Shown: piece by piece, positions 19,554 to 29,004 of the stretch
Position numbering within the stretch: position 1 is the first letter of the stretch
How the letters are laid out: each line of letters opens with the position of its first letter
Translations under genes and position numbers: made by a program
The notes under the pieces: generated by a model
What the model was told of the DNA's origin: nothing
Databases searched by the model: none
The model's input: only the letters and a program-made list of their open reading frames with translations
DNA from: an uncultured Flavobacterium sp.
GTDB taxonomy: Bacteria; Bacteroidota; Bacteroidia; Flavobacteriales; Flavobacteriaceae
Assembly: GCA_937773775.1 (NCBI GenBank)
Contig: CALJVL010000001.1
Location: 62,001 to 126,000 of the forward strand
Length of the DNA: 64,000 nucleotides
Reading direction: 5' to 3'

Positions 19554-20324
19554 ATGAAAGTACTATTATTAGCTGGAGGATTTGGTTCAAGATTATCTGA
19601 AGAGACTTCTTTAAAACCTAAACCAATGGTAGAAATTGGAGGAAAACCAATTTTATGGCATATAATGAAAACATATTCTGCTTATGGATTCAATGAATTT
19701 ATCATTTTATGTGGTTATAAAGGCTATGTAATCAAAGAATATTTTTCAAATTATTACAGACATATGAGTGATATGACAATTGACTTAGCTAATAATGACG
19801 TTACTTATCACAAGAATAGTGCTGAACCATGGAAAGTGACTCTTGTTGATACGGGATTGAATTCAATGACTGGTGGACGTATTAAGAGGGTTAAAGATTA
19901 TGTAGGTGATGAAACATTTATGTTAACTTATGGTGATGGATTATCTAACATAAACATCAATGAACTTGTTGATTTTCATAATTCTCACAAAGGAGCAATT
20001 ACAATGTCTGCTGTACAGCCAGAAGGACGTTTTGGTTCATTACAAATTGATGAAAAAGAACAAGTAGTAAATTTTAACGAAAAGCCTAAGGGTTATGGTG
20101 CTTGGATTAATGGTGGTTTTTTTGTTTGTGATGCTAAAGTTTTTGATTACATTGAAGGAGATTCAACTACTTTTGAAAAGCAGCCTTTAGAGAATTTAGC
20201 AAATGAGGGTGAATTATTTTCGTTTAAGCATAGAGGTTTTTGGAAACCAATGGATATGTTGAGAGATAAAAATGAATTTGAGGAACTATGGAATTCAGGA
20301 AAAGCACCTTGGAAAAATTGGTAA
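19554..20324 (+). CDS. rfbF: Glucose-1-phosphate cytidylyltransferase
   Basis: This 256-aa nucleotidyltransferase makes CDP-glucose. The pyrophosphorylase motif LLAGGFGSRLSEET (about residues 4-17), KPMVEIGGKPILWHIMK, TLVDTGLNSMTGGR and TYGDGLS are diagnostic of RfbF rather than of RmlA or GalU. It is followed two bases after its stop by the CDP-glucose 4,6-dehydratase gene, forming the two-step module to CDP-4-keto-6-deoxyglucose. The family length is about 257, so it is complete. Confidence 0.96.
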   Translation: MKVLLLAGGFGSRLSEETSLKPKPMVEIGGKPILWHIMKTYSAYGFNEFIILCGYKGYVIKEYFSNYYRHMSDMTIDLANNDVTYHKNSAEPWKVTLVDTGLNSMTGGRIKRVKDYVGDETFMLTYGDGLSNININELVDFHNSHKGAITMSAVQPEGRFGSLQIDEKEQVVNFNEKPKGYGAWINGGFFVCDAKVFDYIEGDSTTFEKQPLENLANEGELFSFKHRGFWKPMDMLRDKNEFEELWNSGKAPWKNW

Positions 20325-20326
20325 AC

Positions 20327-21406
20327 ATGAATCAATTAGAAGTACTAAAAAACACCTATAAAGGAACTAGAGTTTTCTTGACAGGTCATACAGGATTTAA
20401 AGGATCTTGGATGACTGTGTTATTAAATGAATTAGGAGCAGAAGTAAAAGGTTATGCTTTAGCACCTGAGGATGAAAAAGATATCTATAATTCAATAAAT
20501 AAAGAATCTTTCGAATCTGTTATAGGTGATTTAAGAAATAGAGATAAATTAGAAAATGAAATTATAAATTTTCAACCTGATTTTATTTTTCATTTAGCAG
20601 CTCAACCTTTAGTTAGATTAAGCTACAAAATACCAGTAGAAACTTTTGAAGTAAACGTAATAGGAACGGCTAATCTTTTGAGTGCTGTTCAAAAATTAGA
20701 TAAAAAATGCCAAGTAATTTGCATTACGACCGATAAAGTATATCATAATAACGAATGGATTTATCCTTATAGAGAAACCGATAGATTAGGTGGCTATGAT
20801 CCATATAGTGCTAGTAAAGCTGCTTGCGAAATTGTAATTTCATCGTATAAAAATTCGTTTTTTAATGCAAAGGATTATGAAAAACATCAAAAAAGTATTG
20901 CTAGCGTTAGGGCAGGTAACGTAATTGGTGGAGGTGATTGGTCAAATGACAGATTATTACCAGATATTGTAAATGCACTATCTGAAAACAGTGCTATAGA
21001 AGTTAGAAATCCTAATGCAGTTAGACCTTGGCAACACGTTTTAGAGCCAATTTTTGGTTATTTACTATTGGGATCAAAAATGGTTGAAGATCCTATTAAA
21101 TATGCAACGGCTTATAATTTTGGACCATCTAATAGCGATAATTTAACTGTAAAAGAGATATTAGAAATTGCTATTAAGTCCTATGGAAGTGGCTCATATT
21201 TTATTAAAGAAGATGAAAACCAACCTCATGAAGCAGGTCTTTTAAAATTAGATATAAGTAAGGTTTCAAATGAATTAAATTGGAAACCGAGATTTACTGC
21301 AGCTGAAGCAGTTGATATAACAATTCAATGGTACAAGAATTTCAATGGCGGTATTTCACCTGTCGAATTAATAAAAAAAGATATTCAAAAATTCATTAAT
21401 TCATAA
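20327..21406 (+). CDS. rfbG: CDP-glucose 4,6-dehydratase
   Basis: I place the start at ATG 20327 (359 aa, MNQLEVLKNTYKGTRVFLTG), directly after the rfbF stop; the longer frame from 20288 would overlap rfbF and add residues foreign to the family. Motifs are TGHTGFKGSW (NAD binding), AAQPLVRLSY, ITTDKVY, and YDPYSASKAACE with the Tyr-x-x-x-Lys pair; RAGNVIGGGDW and RPWQHVLEP are typical of RfbG. The product is CDP-4-dehydro-6-deoxy-D-glucose. No DdhC-like pyridoxal enzyme is seen, so the pathway probably ends in a 6-deoxy and not a 3,6-dideoxy sugar. Confidence 0.95.
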   Translation: MNQLEVLKNTYKGTRVFLTGHTGFKGSWMTVLLNELGAEVKGYALAPEDEKDIYNSINKESFESVIGDLRNRDKLENEIINFQPDFIFHLAAQPLVRLSYKIPVETFEVNVIGTANLLSAVQKLDKKCQVICITTDKVYHNNEWIYPYRETDRLGGYDPYSASKAACEIVISSYKNSFFNAKDYEKHQKSIASVRAGNVIGGGDWSNDRLLPDIVNALSENSAIEVRNPNAVRPWQHVLEPIFGYLLLGSKMVEDPIKYATAYNFGPSNSDNLTVKEILEIAIKSYGSGSYFIKEDENQPHEAGLLKLDISKVSNELNWKPRFTAAEAVDITIQWYKNFNGGISPVELIKKDIQKFINS

Positions 21407-21428
21407 CGAATTAAAAAATTAAAACAGA

Positions 21429-22337
21429 ATGAAAATAGCAATAATTGGAGGAAATTCTTTTTTAGGAAAGCAAATTATTATTAAATTAATTGAAACTAAA
21501 AAAACAATTGACTTACATGTATTTGGAAGTAGTTTAAATGATACTTTTAAATCAGTAGATTTTTTAACTTTTCATGAATACTGTTACCCTGAAATTAGAT
21601 TAGATTATTTGCTTCTATCAGACTTTGATGCAATATATTTTTGTGCTGCATCTGGGGTGCAAGCTAGTATAGCTTTTGAAGCAAGTCAAATATTTGGTGT
21701 TAATGTGTTGGAACCAATTCAATTATCTCTTGAATTAGAAAAAAATAACTTTAAAGGTAAGTTTATAACTTTCGGAACTTACTATGAAATTGGAAGTAAT
21801 ATAATTGATAGAATGTTTTCTGAGGATGATGTTATTTATTCAAGAGGGAAGTCACCAAATAATTACTGTTCTTCTAAAAGATTACTAACAAGGTATTATT
21901 CTGGAAATAATTTAAAAACAAATTGGTTTCATTTCATCTTACCTAATGTTTATGGGCCAACAGAAAACCCGAAACAATTAATTCCTTATTTAATAAATTC
22001 TATTCAAAACAATGAATCTATTCAAGTTACTAAAGGAACGCAAACAAGACAATACATACATATCAATGATGTGGTAGATTTTGTTTATGATTTATTGTTT
22101 ATTGATTCACTTCCAGAACCATCAATTTATATATTGGCACCCGACAATTCAATTAGTATAAAAGATTTAGTAGAAACTATATTTTCAACTTTAAATTATA
22201 ATGCTGATAATGTTAATATTATAAATAGAGCAGATGAAAACATGAAATTTCTATCTTTAGATACATCGAAAACAAAAGGAGCCTTTAATTGGGAGCCTAA
22301 AATAGATTTAATTGCGGGAATAAAAACTTATTTATAA
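21429..22337 (+). CDS. NAD-dependent epimerase/reductase (probable CDP-4-keto-6-deoxyhexose reductase)
   Basis: This 302-aa SDR has a modified N-terminal motif GGNSFLGKQ, FGTYYEIGS and a Tyr-x-x-x-Lys pair in NNYCSSKRLL, followed by LPNVYGPTENP and TRQYIHINDVVD. The glycine-rich motif lacks the usual GATGFIG form, as in several RfbJ-like 4-ketoreductases. It sits between the CDP-glucose dehydratase gene and a cupin gene 1 bp downstream, so I infer that it reduces the 4-keto group of the CDP-sugar. An epimerase role cannot be excluded. The exact stereochemistry cannot be read from the sequence. Confidence 0.65.
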   Translation: MKIAIIGGNSFLGKQIIIKLIETKKTIDLHVFGSSLNDTFKSVDFLTFHEYCYPEIRLDYLLLSDFDAIYFCAASGVQASIAFEASQIFGVNVLEPIQLSLELEKNNFKGKFITFGTYYEIGSNIIDRMFSEDDVIYSRGKSPNNYCSSKRLLTRYYSGNNLKTNWFHFILPNVYGPTENPKQLIPYLINSIQNNESIQVTKGTQTRQYIHINDVVDFVYDLLFIDSLPEPSIYILAPDNSISIKDLVETIFSTLNYNADNVNIINRADENMKFLSLDTSKTKGAFNWEPKIDLIAGIKTYL

Positions 22338-22338
22338 A

Positions 22339-22737
22339 ATGATAAAAGATAAAATTCAAATTATAGAGCGAAGAAAAATTGAAGATGATAGAGGTTGGTT
22401 TTTAAAAGTTATTAATGGTAAAGAAGATAATTTACCCAATGCTACAGGTGAGTTTTACATAACTGTTGCCACACCAAATCAAGCTAAAGGGGGTCATTAT
22501 CATCCTATAGCCAAAGAGTGGTTTACATTGATAAAAGGGGAGTGTTTGTTAGAATTAGTTGATATTCAAACAAAAGAATATGACACGATTAAGCTAAGTG
22601 AAAATGACCCAAAAACCATATATGTACCTAACGACATAGCTCATAATTTTAAAAATACTTTGAATGCAGATTTTATCTTATTAGCTTATTCGGATATATT
22701 ATATGATCCAAACGATACCATTCCGTATCCCTTTTAA
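22339..22737 (+). CDS. Cupin-type sugar epimerase/isomerase (FdtA/RmlC-like)
   Basis: This 132-aa single-domain cupin has the metal/substrate-type segment GGHYHPIAKEWFTLIKGE (about residues 51-68) and IYVPNDIAHNF near the end, resembling the FdtA/WbtA-like keto-isomerases and small RmlC-like C3(/C5) epimerases. As part of the rfbF-rfbG-reductase cassette it most likely isomerises CDP-4-keto-6-deoxyglucose before reduction, giving for example a 6-deoxy-gulose-type sugar; that product is inference. It is spaced by 1 bp on the left and 3 bp on the right, so it is translationally linked to its neighbours. Confidence 0.68.
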   Translation: MIKDKIQIIERRKIEDDRGWFLKVINGKEDNLPNATGEFYITVATPNQAKGGHYHPIAKEWFTLIKGECLLELVDIQTKEYDTIKLSENDPKTIYVPNDIAHNFKNTLNADFILLAYSDILYDPNDTIPYPF

Positions 22738-22740
22738 ACT

Positions 22741-23970
22741 ATGAAAAAAATAATATTTTCAAATATAGTTTTTTCAATACTTATTATCGTTTTTGGACTT
22801 GTAGGTTCTATTTTAATAAGTAGAACACTTGGTCCTTCACAACGTGGAGAAATAGCTGCAATAATCTTATGGCCTACATTACTTTTGTATTTAGGTTCTT
22901 TTGGAACGTATCAAGCAGTTATTTATCATTTCTCTAAAAAAAATAGAAACATTGAAAATATTTGGGGTACATGTATTATTATTACACTTTTAAATTCCAT
23001 AGTTAGTATAGTTGTTGGAAGTACTCTAATCTTTCTAACTTTAAAATTATTAAGTATTGAACTAAAATGGTATAGCTTTTATCTATTACTCTTTCTGCCT
23101 TTAAACATCATTACACAATTTATTAGTTCAGTTTTACAAGCTAAAGCTTTATTCAAAGAATATAATTTTACGCGATTATTTACACCTTTGTTTTATTTAA
23201 TAGGTATTGTTAGTCTTTTCTTTCTAGATACATTATCAGTAAATAACATTATTAGTCTTCAAATTACTTTAATTGTCTTACAGTTTTTTGTTTTTCTCAG
23301 CTTGTTCAATAAAAGAATAGGCTCCGTTTTTAATTTTAAGTACCATAAAAAAACCATAAAAATCATTTATAATTATGGTTATAAAGTATGGTTGGGAGAT
23401 TTGTCGCAAGGGTTAAATGTAAAAATGGATCAAATACTTATTTCAGGTATGCTGTTATCTAAAGATTTAGGAATATACGTAGTTGCAACAAGTATAGCCA
23501 ACTTTACGTCTGTTATACCTAATGCATATAAAACGGTATTTTTACCTTTAATTTCTTCAACAAAAAAGATGGTTGAAAAAATTAATATCACTAAAAAGGT
23601 CTTGTTTAATTTCTTATGGATTAATTTAGGAGTAACCTTGGTTTGTTTTATTGCAACACCAATTGCTATACCCTTACTTTTTGGAGAAGAATTTAGAGAA
23701 TCAGTGTTTATCTCTTACATATTATTAGTAGGATTCCTTTTTCTTAATTTTAAAATAGTGTTGGCTAGCATTATGCAAGGATTTGGAAAACCTTTATTTG
23801 TAAGTTATTCTGAAATTGCTGGACTAATAGCTTTGTTAATAATTGTCTATCCCTTAACTAGTACATATGGTTTAATTGGTGCTTCATCAGCAATTGCTGT
23901 TGCCTATTTAGTTCAGTTTTTAACCTTATTTACTTTGTTCAATAGAATTAAAAATCAATATAATGACTAA
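22741..23970 (+). CDS. wzx: Wzx-type oligosaccharide flippase
   Basis: This 409-aa protein has about 12 membrane segments and belongs to the MATE-related polysaccharide transporter superfamily. Typical features are the N-terminal SILISRTLGPSQRGEIAAI and the mid-protein YGYKVWLGDLSQGLNVKMDQ, before TM7-8. It would translocate the undecaprenyl-linked repeat unit to the periplasm for a Wzy polymerase. It is embedded in the low-GC gene block, 3 bp after the cupin gene, and overlaps the following glycosyltransferase gene by 8 bp. The presumed partner Wzy at 27.7 kb is frameshifted. Confidence 0.9.
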   Translation: MKKIIFSNIVFSILIIVFGLVGSILISRTLGPSQRGEIAAIILWPTLLLYLGSFGTYQAVIYHFSKKNRNIENIWGTCIIITLLNSIVSIVVGSTLIFLTLKLLSIELKWYSFYLLLFLPLNIITQFISSVLQAKALFKEYNFTRLFTPLFYLIGIVSLFFLDTLSVNNIISLQITLIVLQFFVFLSLFNKRIGSVFNFKYHKKTIKIIYNYGYKVWLGDLSQGLNVKMDQILISGMLLSKDLGIYVVATSIANFTSVIPNAYKTVFLPLISSTKKMVEKINITKKVLFNFLWINLGVTLVCFIATPIAIPLLFGEEFRESVFISYILLVGFLFLNFKIVLASIMQGFGKPLFVSYSEIAGLIALLIIVYPLTSTYGLIGASSAIAVAYLVQFLTLFTLFNRIKNQYND

Positions 23971-24994
23971 GATTTCCATAGCATTACCAGTTTACAACGG
24001 AGCTAATTTTATAAAAGAAGCTATTGAAAGTATCCTTACACAAGATTATAAAGATTTTGAATTGGTAATAGTAGACAATGCGTCTAAAGATGAAACATTT
24101 TTAATAGCTGACAGTTTTGCACAAAAAGACAATAGAGTTAAATTGTTTTCTTTTGAAGAACATTTAGGTCAGGTTGATAATGTAAACAGAGCGGCACGAA
24201 TGTGCACGAATGAATGGATACACTTTTTTTGCCATGATGATATCATGCTCCAAGGATGTATGAAAAATGTAGTTGAGACCATTGAAAAAGTAAAAGACAA
24301 AACTGATATTGCCTTGATTAGTCATAAACCAGCATGGTTGTTTATGAATGATATTGTAAAAGTTCCGTTTAATGAAATAAATGGAAAAACAATTTTTGAT
24401 TATAAAGAGTTTACTGAATTATCAAAAATTAGTGAAATTAATTTTGTAGTTCACCAAAAAGAGCAAACGGCACAAAATATAATTAACGGAAAAGGACCTT
24501 ATTTACCAGCACTTACAACTGCAATAGTAAAAAAAGAAGTTTTCAATTTGTTGGGAACTTTTGATAATAAATACATTCATTTTGATGTTTTTTTATGGAT
24601 GAAATTAGTAAAAACCTTTAGTTATTTAGAGTTAAGCAAAGCCCTTACTTTAACTAGAATTCACGGTAGCCAAGTAGCTGTTGATGCTCGAAAAAGTTTA
24701 AGAACAGTGGAAGATAATAAAGTGTTTTGGAATCAATATTTGAAGTTTGTTGTGGATAAACCAACACTAAAACAAAAAGCTTTTGTGTTTTTAAAACCCA
24801 TAACTACAGCCATAGGAATCATGGCAGTAACTACCATACGATTTGGCCTTTTTAATGGCATCAAAATTATAGGTAAATTACCAATCCATTGGATTCCTTT
24901 TGTATTGGTTTATTTTCCTAAACGCTATAAAAGTGAATTAAATAATAAAAGAGAATTAGAAAAAAAAGTACCAATTGAATTGATTTACCCATAA
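23963..24994 (+). CDS. Family 2 glycosyltransferase
   Basis: This 343-aa GT-A fold enzyme begins KISIALPVYNGANFIKEAIE and has the nucleotide-binding VIVDNASKD and the metal-binding CHDDIML (Asp-Asp, about residues 92-98). Residues about 270-310 contain a hydrophobic stretch (ITTAIGIMAVTTIRFGLF) that probably associates with the membrane. It adds one sugar to the lipid-linked repeat unit on the cytoplasmic side; donor and acceptor cannot be told. The start overlaps the wzx stop by 8 bp (translational coupling), and the next gene begins 1 bp after its stop. Confidence 0.88.
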   Translation: MTKISIALPVYNGANFIKEAIESILTQDYKDFELVIVDNASKDETFLIADSFAQKDNRVKLFSFEEHLGQVDNVNRAARMCTNEWIHFFCHDDIMLQGCMKNVVETIEKVKDKTDIALISHKPAWLFMNDIVKVPFNEINGKTIFDYKEFTELSKISEINFVVHQKEQTAQNIINGKGPYLPALTTAIVKKEVFNLLGTFDNKYIHFDVFLWMKLVKTFSYLELSKALTLTRIHGSQVAVDARKSLRTVEDNKVFWNQYLKFVVDKPTLKQKAFVFLKPITTAIGIMAVTTIRFGLFNGIKIIGKLPIHWIPFVLVYFPKRYKSELNNKRELEKKVPIELIYP

Positions 24995-24995
24995 A

Positions 24996-25517
24996 ATGGA
25001 ATTATTAAAAGTAATTATTTCTGATTTAATTTTTTATTTTAAAGCCTGGCATTCTTATATTTTTTGGAATTCAAAAGATGTTAGAATTACATTAAGTTGT
25101 AATGTTTCAACAAAAGCAAAAATTGGAAAAGGATGCGTTTTTACAGGAAACACATTAATTACAGATAAAGCTGAAATAGGGAATAATACATATGGACATA
25201 ATCTAAATATTCATAATGCAATTATTGGTAGCTTTTGTTCAATAGGACCAGATGTTAAAATTGGTTTAGATGAGCATCCATTAAATGAAAAATCAACACA
25301 TCCAGACTTTTATAAAGAGTTAACACAAAAAAAAGCAATTATAAATGATCATGTTTGGTTAGGAACTAATTCTGTAATACTTTGTGATGTAATAGTTGAT
25401 AAGCATTCGGTGATTGCTGCAGGGGCAGTTGTGAAATCTAATGTAGAATCATTTACAATTTATGGAGGCGTTCCAGCAAAAAAAATAAAAGATATTTCTT
25501 CATCAAATAAGGTATAA
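24996..25517 (+). CDS. Hexapeptide-repeat O-acetyltransferase
   Basis: This 173-aa left-handed beta-helix protein shows repeated [LIV]-G-x-x hexads (KIGKGCVFTGNTLITDKAEI, then AIIGSFCSIGPDVKIG), followed by the catalytic-loop type DEHPLNEKSTHPDFY with the likely catalytic His and Asp. VWLGTNSVILCDVIV and GGVPAKKI close the fold. Such enzymes (CatB/NodL-like) transfer acetyl from acetyl-CoA to sugar hydroxyls of the repeat unit. The stop overlaps the next start (TAATG), so it is part of the same translational unit. Confidence 0.87.
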   Translation: MELLKVIISDLIFYFKAWHSYIFWNSKDVRITLSCNVSTKAKIGKGCVFTGNTLITDKAEIGNNTYGHNLNIHNAIIGSFCSIGPDVKIGLDEHPLNEKSTHPDFYKELTQKKAIINDHVWLGTNSVILCDVIVDKHSVIAAGAVVKSNVESFTIYGGVPAKKIKDISSSNKV

Positions 25518-26689
25518 TGTCACAAAAACCCCAAAAATATATTGTAGTACATTCAGGCAAAAGAGATGATTATAAAGTCGCTGAAGGTTTGTATGATGCT
25601 AATCACTTGGGTTATCTTGTTACTGATGATTATATTTTTAGGTATTATGCTAAAAAGCAAAATAGTATTCCATTAAACCATATTCTAACAAGTTATACTG
25701 CTGTTTTTTGGTTGCTAATGTATAAATTAACAAAAAAGCAGTTTTGTCAAGTCAATAAAGACAAAGCTTTGTCTAAAAAAGCTGCGAAAGCTGCAAATAA
25801 ATATCAATTTGATTTGATAGCTTATAGCTACTATGGTTTACCAGCTTTTGATATTCTTAATCCTACTTTAAAAAAGATTTTATTTCAATTACATCCTCAA
25901 CCTGCATATATAAAGAGGCTTTTTGAAGAAGAAATACGATTAATTCCAGCTGCTGAGAAATCATTAAGTCAAGAGCACGAACTAAAAAATAATGACAATC
26001 ATTTTAAACAATTAAATCTTGAAGCTAAAAAGGCAGATTTAGTTTTATGTGCAAGTTCATTTACAAAATATACTTTAGAACAAGAAGAAATAAAAACAGG
26101 AATTGAAGTAATTCCTTATGGTGTAAACTTAAAGGATTATCCGTTTTTTGAACGTAAAAATTCAAAAACATTAAAAATTTTGTTTGTTGGAAGTTTAAAT
26201 CAAAGAAAAGGAATTTATTATCTGTTAGAAGCTATTGAGAAAATTCAAAAAATGGATTACGATGTAGAATTAACAGTTGTAGGAAGAGGTATATTTGATA
26301 AAGAAATTTTAGATTTATTTTCAATCAAGAAATTAAATTTGAAGCAGAACGTTTCATTTTCAGAATTAATTGCGAGTTATAAAAATTCAGATGTTTTTGT
26401 TTTACCTTCAATTTGCGAAGGATTTGCTCAGGTAATTCTAGAAGCTATGGCAACAGGATTGCCAGTAATTTCAACAAATCATACATCAGCTCCCGATTTA
26501 ATTTCAGATGGCGTAGATGGTTTTGTAATCCCTATTAGAAATTCAGATATAATCGTTGATAAATTAATTTATTTGATTGAAAAACCAGCACAAAGATTAA
26601 AAATGGGAAAATTAGCTTTTGGAAAATCGCAACAGTTTACTTGGGAAAGATTCAGTAATAAATTAATACAATGTTTAAATGAAAACTAA
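25517..26689 (+). CDS. Family 4 glycosyltransferase
   Basis: This 390-aa GT-B enzyme has a C-terminal GT4 domain: ILFVGSLNQRKGIYYLLEAI (about residues 216-235), VGRG, then LPSICEGFAQVILEAMATGL with the E-x7-E donor-binding motif (about 293-312). The N-terminal part (residues 1-180) is typical of acceptor-binding domains and variable. Its start codon overlaps the stop of the acetyltransferase gene, and its own end overlaps the next glycosyltransferase by 11 bp. Sugar specificity is unknown. Confidence 0.88.
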   Translation: MSQKPQKYIVVHSGKRDDYKVAEGLYDANHLGYLVTDDYIFRYYAKKQNSIPLNHILTSYTAVFWLLMYKLTKKQFCQVNKDKALSKKAAKAANKYQFDLIAYSYYGLPAFDILNPTLKKILFQLHPQPAYIKRLFEEEIRLIPAAEKSLSQEHELKNNDNHFKQLNLEAKKADLVLCASSFTKYTLEQEEIKTGIEVIPYGVNLKDYPFFERKNSKTLKILFVGSLNQRKGIYYLLEAIEKIQKMDYDVELTVVGRGIFDKEILDLFSIKKLNLKQNVSFSELIASYKNSDVFVLPSICEGFAQVILEAMATGLPVISTNHTSAPDLISDGVDGFVIPIRNSDIIVDKLIYLIEKPAQRLKMGKLAFGKSQQFTWERFSNKLIQCLNEN

Positions 26690-27737
26690 AAACATTTTTA
26701 TACTCTATGCAGAGGTTATGCCTTATAATGTGGTATCATTTGAAACTTTAGTTGATTCTAATGAAAATTTTAATTTACATGTTGTTTGTTGGGGAAGTGA
26801 TAAAAAATTAACCAAATATAAACAACCGAATCATCCAAAAATAAAATATTATGATAAATCAAAATTGAGCTATATAGATATTTTTTCTATTTATAAAAAT
26901 ACAAATCCTCAATTGCTGCTTATTTCCGGAAGAATGGAAAAAGATTATTTAAAATTAGCACTTGTAGCTAGGCGAGATAAAAAAATTGTAGTAGGGACAT
27001 CGGATAATCAGTATACAGGAAGTTTAAAACAAAAGGTTGCAACTCTTTTTTCTAGTTATTTATATAAACGTTATTTTGAATATATGCTAGTGCCTGGCCT
27101 TTTTCAATATGAGTACCAACGTCGATTAGGTTATAAAAAAGAGAGTATTTTATTTCCACAATATTGTGCAAACATAAAATTATTTGAACAAGCTTTTTTG
27201 AATAAATCCGACCTAAAAAAGAATGGAATACTATTTTTAGGTCGTCTTCATCAAATAAAAGGAATAGAGTTATTAATTAAGGTTCATAAGGAATTGTTTG
27301 AGAATAAAACAATAACAGATAAGTTAATAATTATTGGTGATGGTCCTTTAAAAAATGAGTTAAACTTAAATGCTGAACATGTTAAATACCATTCTTTTAT
27401 GGAACAAGGTGATATTCTAACAATCATGTCAAATGTCAAATATTTTTGCCTGCCTAGCAGAAGTGAACCTTGGGGGGTTGTAATTCATGAGGCTGCGGCT
27501 GCAGGATTACCAATCGTAACAACTTCACATTGCGGTGCAGCAACTGCATTTGTAAAGCAAGGATATAACGGATATTTATTTCTACCCGATAATAAAAATC
27601 AGTTAAAGCATATTTTGCTAAAAATGAATGGAAAAACCGAAGACGAAATTAAAATTATGGGTAGGCGAAGTTATGAATTGTCAAAACAAATACATCCTGA
27701 AATGTGGTCAGAAACGTTGCTAAATTTAATGTCTTAA
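26679..27737 (+). CDS. Family 4 glycosyltransferase
   Basis: This 352-aa GT-B enzyme has ILFLGRLHQIKGIELLIK (about residues 185-202), IIGDGPLK, and the GT4 donor motif LPSRSEPWGVVIHEAAAAGL (about 260-279). It starts inside the end of the preceding gene (11-bp overlap), indicating coupling. The downstream gene, a wzy-like polymerase, begins 9 bp after the stop but is frameshifted. Donor and acceptor are unknown. Confidence 0.87.
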   Translation: MKTKNIFILYAEVMPYNVVSFETLVDSNENFNLHVVCWGSDKKLTKYKQPNHPKIKYYDKSKLSYIDIFSIYKNTNPQLLLISGRMEKDYLKLALVARRDKKIVVGTSDNQYTGSLKQKVATLFSSYLYKRYFEYMLVPGLFQYEYQRRLGYKKESILFPQYCANIKLFEQAFLNKSDLKKNGILFLGRLHQIKGIELLIKVHKELFENKTITDKLIIIGDGPLKNELNLNAEHVKYHSFMEQGDILTIMSNVKYFCLPSRSEPWGVVIHEAAAAGLPIVTTSHCGAATAFVKQGYNGYLFLPDNKNQLKHILLKMNGKTEDEIKIMGRRSYELSKQIHPEMWSETLLNLMS

Positions 27738-27746
27738 TTTTTTCGG

Positions 27747-29004
27747 ATGATTTATTTTGATATTTTTTTAGTAGGATGCATTTTATTATATTTAATTTCT
27801 AAAAAGGAAATAAGTTTTTTAAATCCTTTTTTTTTTATATTTTCTATTCCACTTCCTTTTTGTCAGTGTTAGAGGAATTCAAATATTTATATTTGGATCA
27901 GGTCTTATTGTTAATGAGTGGTATGGAACATATATTAAATTAGACGAGATTGAAAAAGCAATAGTTGTTGCAGATATTTCATTGGTTGGTTTTGCATTTG
28001 GTTTTAATTTTTTTAAAAATAATTTTATTTTGAAAGGAAATAAATTAGAACGGCAGTTTTTAATTTATAGAGAAAAAAATATAAGAACATTAAATTCATT
28101 TTTAATATTAACGACTGTTTTGGGGATTTTTGGAACTTTAAGCTATGCAATTATTCCAGGTCAAGCAAGTGCCAACAGTTCTGAAAGTAATATTTATATA
28201 TCCTTATTGTCAAGTTTGGGAGTTATCTCAGCACTAATTTTAATATATGAAAGAGGCTTCAGGAAAATATATATGATATACTTTTTGGTTATTGTTGCCT
28301 TATTTTCAATACAAGGATATCATAGATATAGGGTACTTTTACCAGCAGTTTTCATATTGAATTATTATTTAAAATTAAATAAATTAAAATTTCCTCCAGT
28401 TAAATATCTATTTATTGGTTTTATATTATTAATTTTTTCATTTCCTTTAAAAGAGATAGGAAATAAAATTCAGGCAAAGGAGTCAATCAATCTTATCAAA
28501 ATTGGTGAAAATTCTGTTGATGAATTAATGAAAGGAAAATCTGGAGATTTGTCCTTTTTAGAACAAAGCGCAGCTATGATTGGTTCTATGGATGCTATAC
28601 ATAAAGTATTTTATGGTGATACATATCTTCCTATTTTGTTTTTTTGGATACCTAAAGCGATGTGGGAAGAGAAGCCAAAGTTAAATCAGTGGCAATATGA
28701 TATTTCAACTGAAGGTAGAGATTATGGTCAAATGGGACAAGTATCTTTATTGAGTGGTGAGTCGTATGCTAATTTTTTGTATTTTGGAGCTTTTGTAATC
28801 CCTTTTCTTATCGCCAGGTTTTACTCATATCTGTATTACTCATACAGAAATATTAATGTTAAACACAGAGGATTTCTACTATTACTGTTATTTAACATGA
28901 TATTATTTCAGGTTTGGCGTGATGGTTTTATTTCTTTAATAGTTTTTCCAATTGTCAATTATTTACCTATAGTTATCTTGTTTTTTATAAAAAACCCCAA
29001 AACA
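27747..29004 (+). pseudogene. wzy: Wzy-like O-antigen polymerase, frameshifted
   Basis: A start at ATG 27747 gives a membrane-type N-terminus (FDIFLVGCILLYLISKK) that stops at TAG 27870. Dropping one T from the T5 run at 27857-27861 joins it to VRGIQIFIFGSGLIVNEWYG and the long downstream frame. The rest (to about 29004) has about ten hydrophobic segments, a large loop (about 28470-28760) and YRVLLPAVFILNYYL, as in Wzy polymerases. At the 3' end the frame runs straight into the next gene's ATG (29005) with no stop, while the +1 frame has an ATGA overlap, so a second small indel is likely in the A/C runs near 28990. Either the gene is broken or the sequence has homopolymer errors. No other Wzy is visible. 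Confidence 0.72.
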
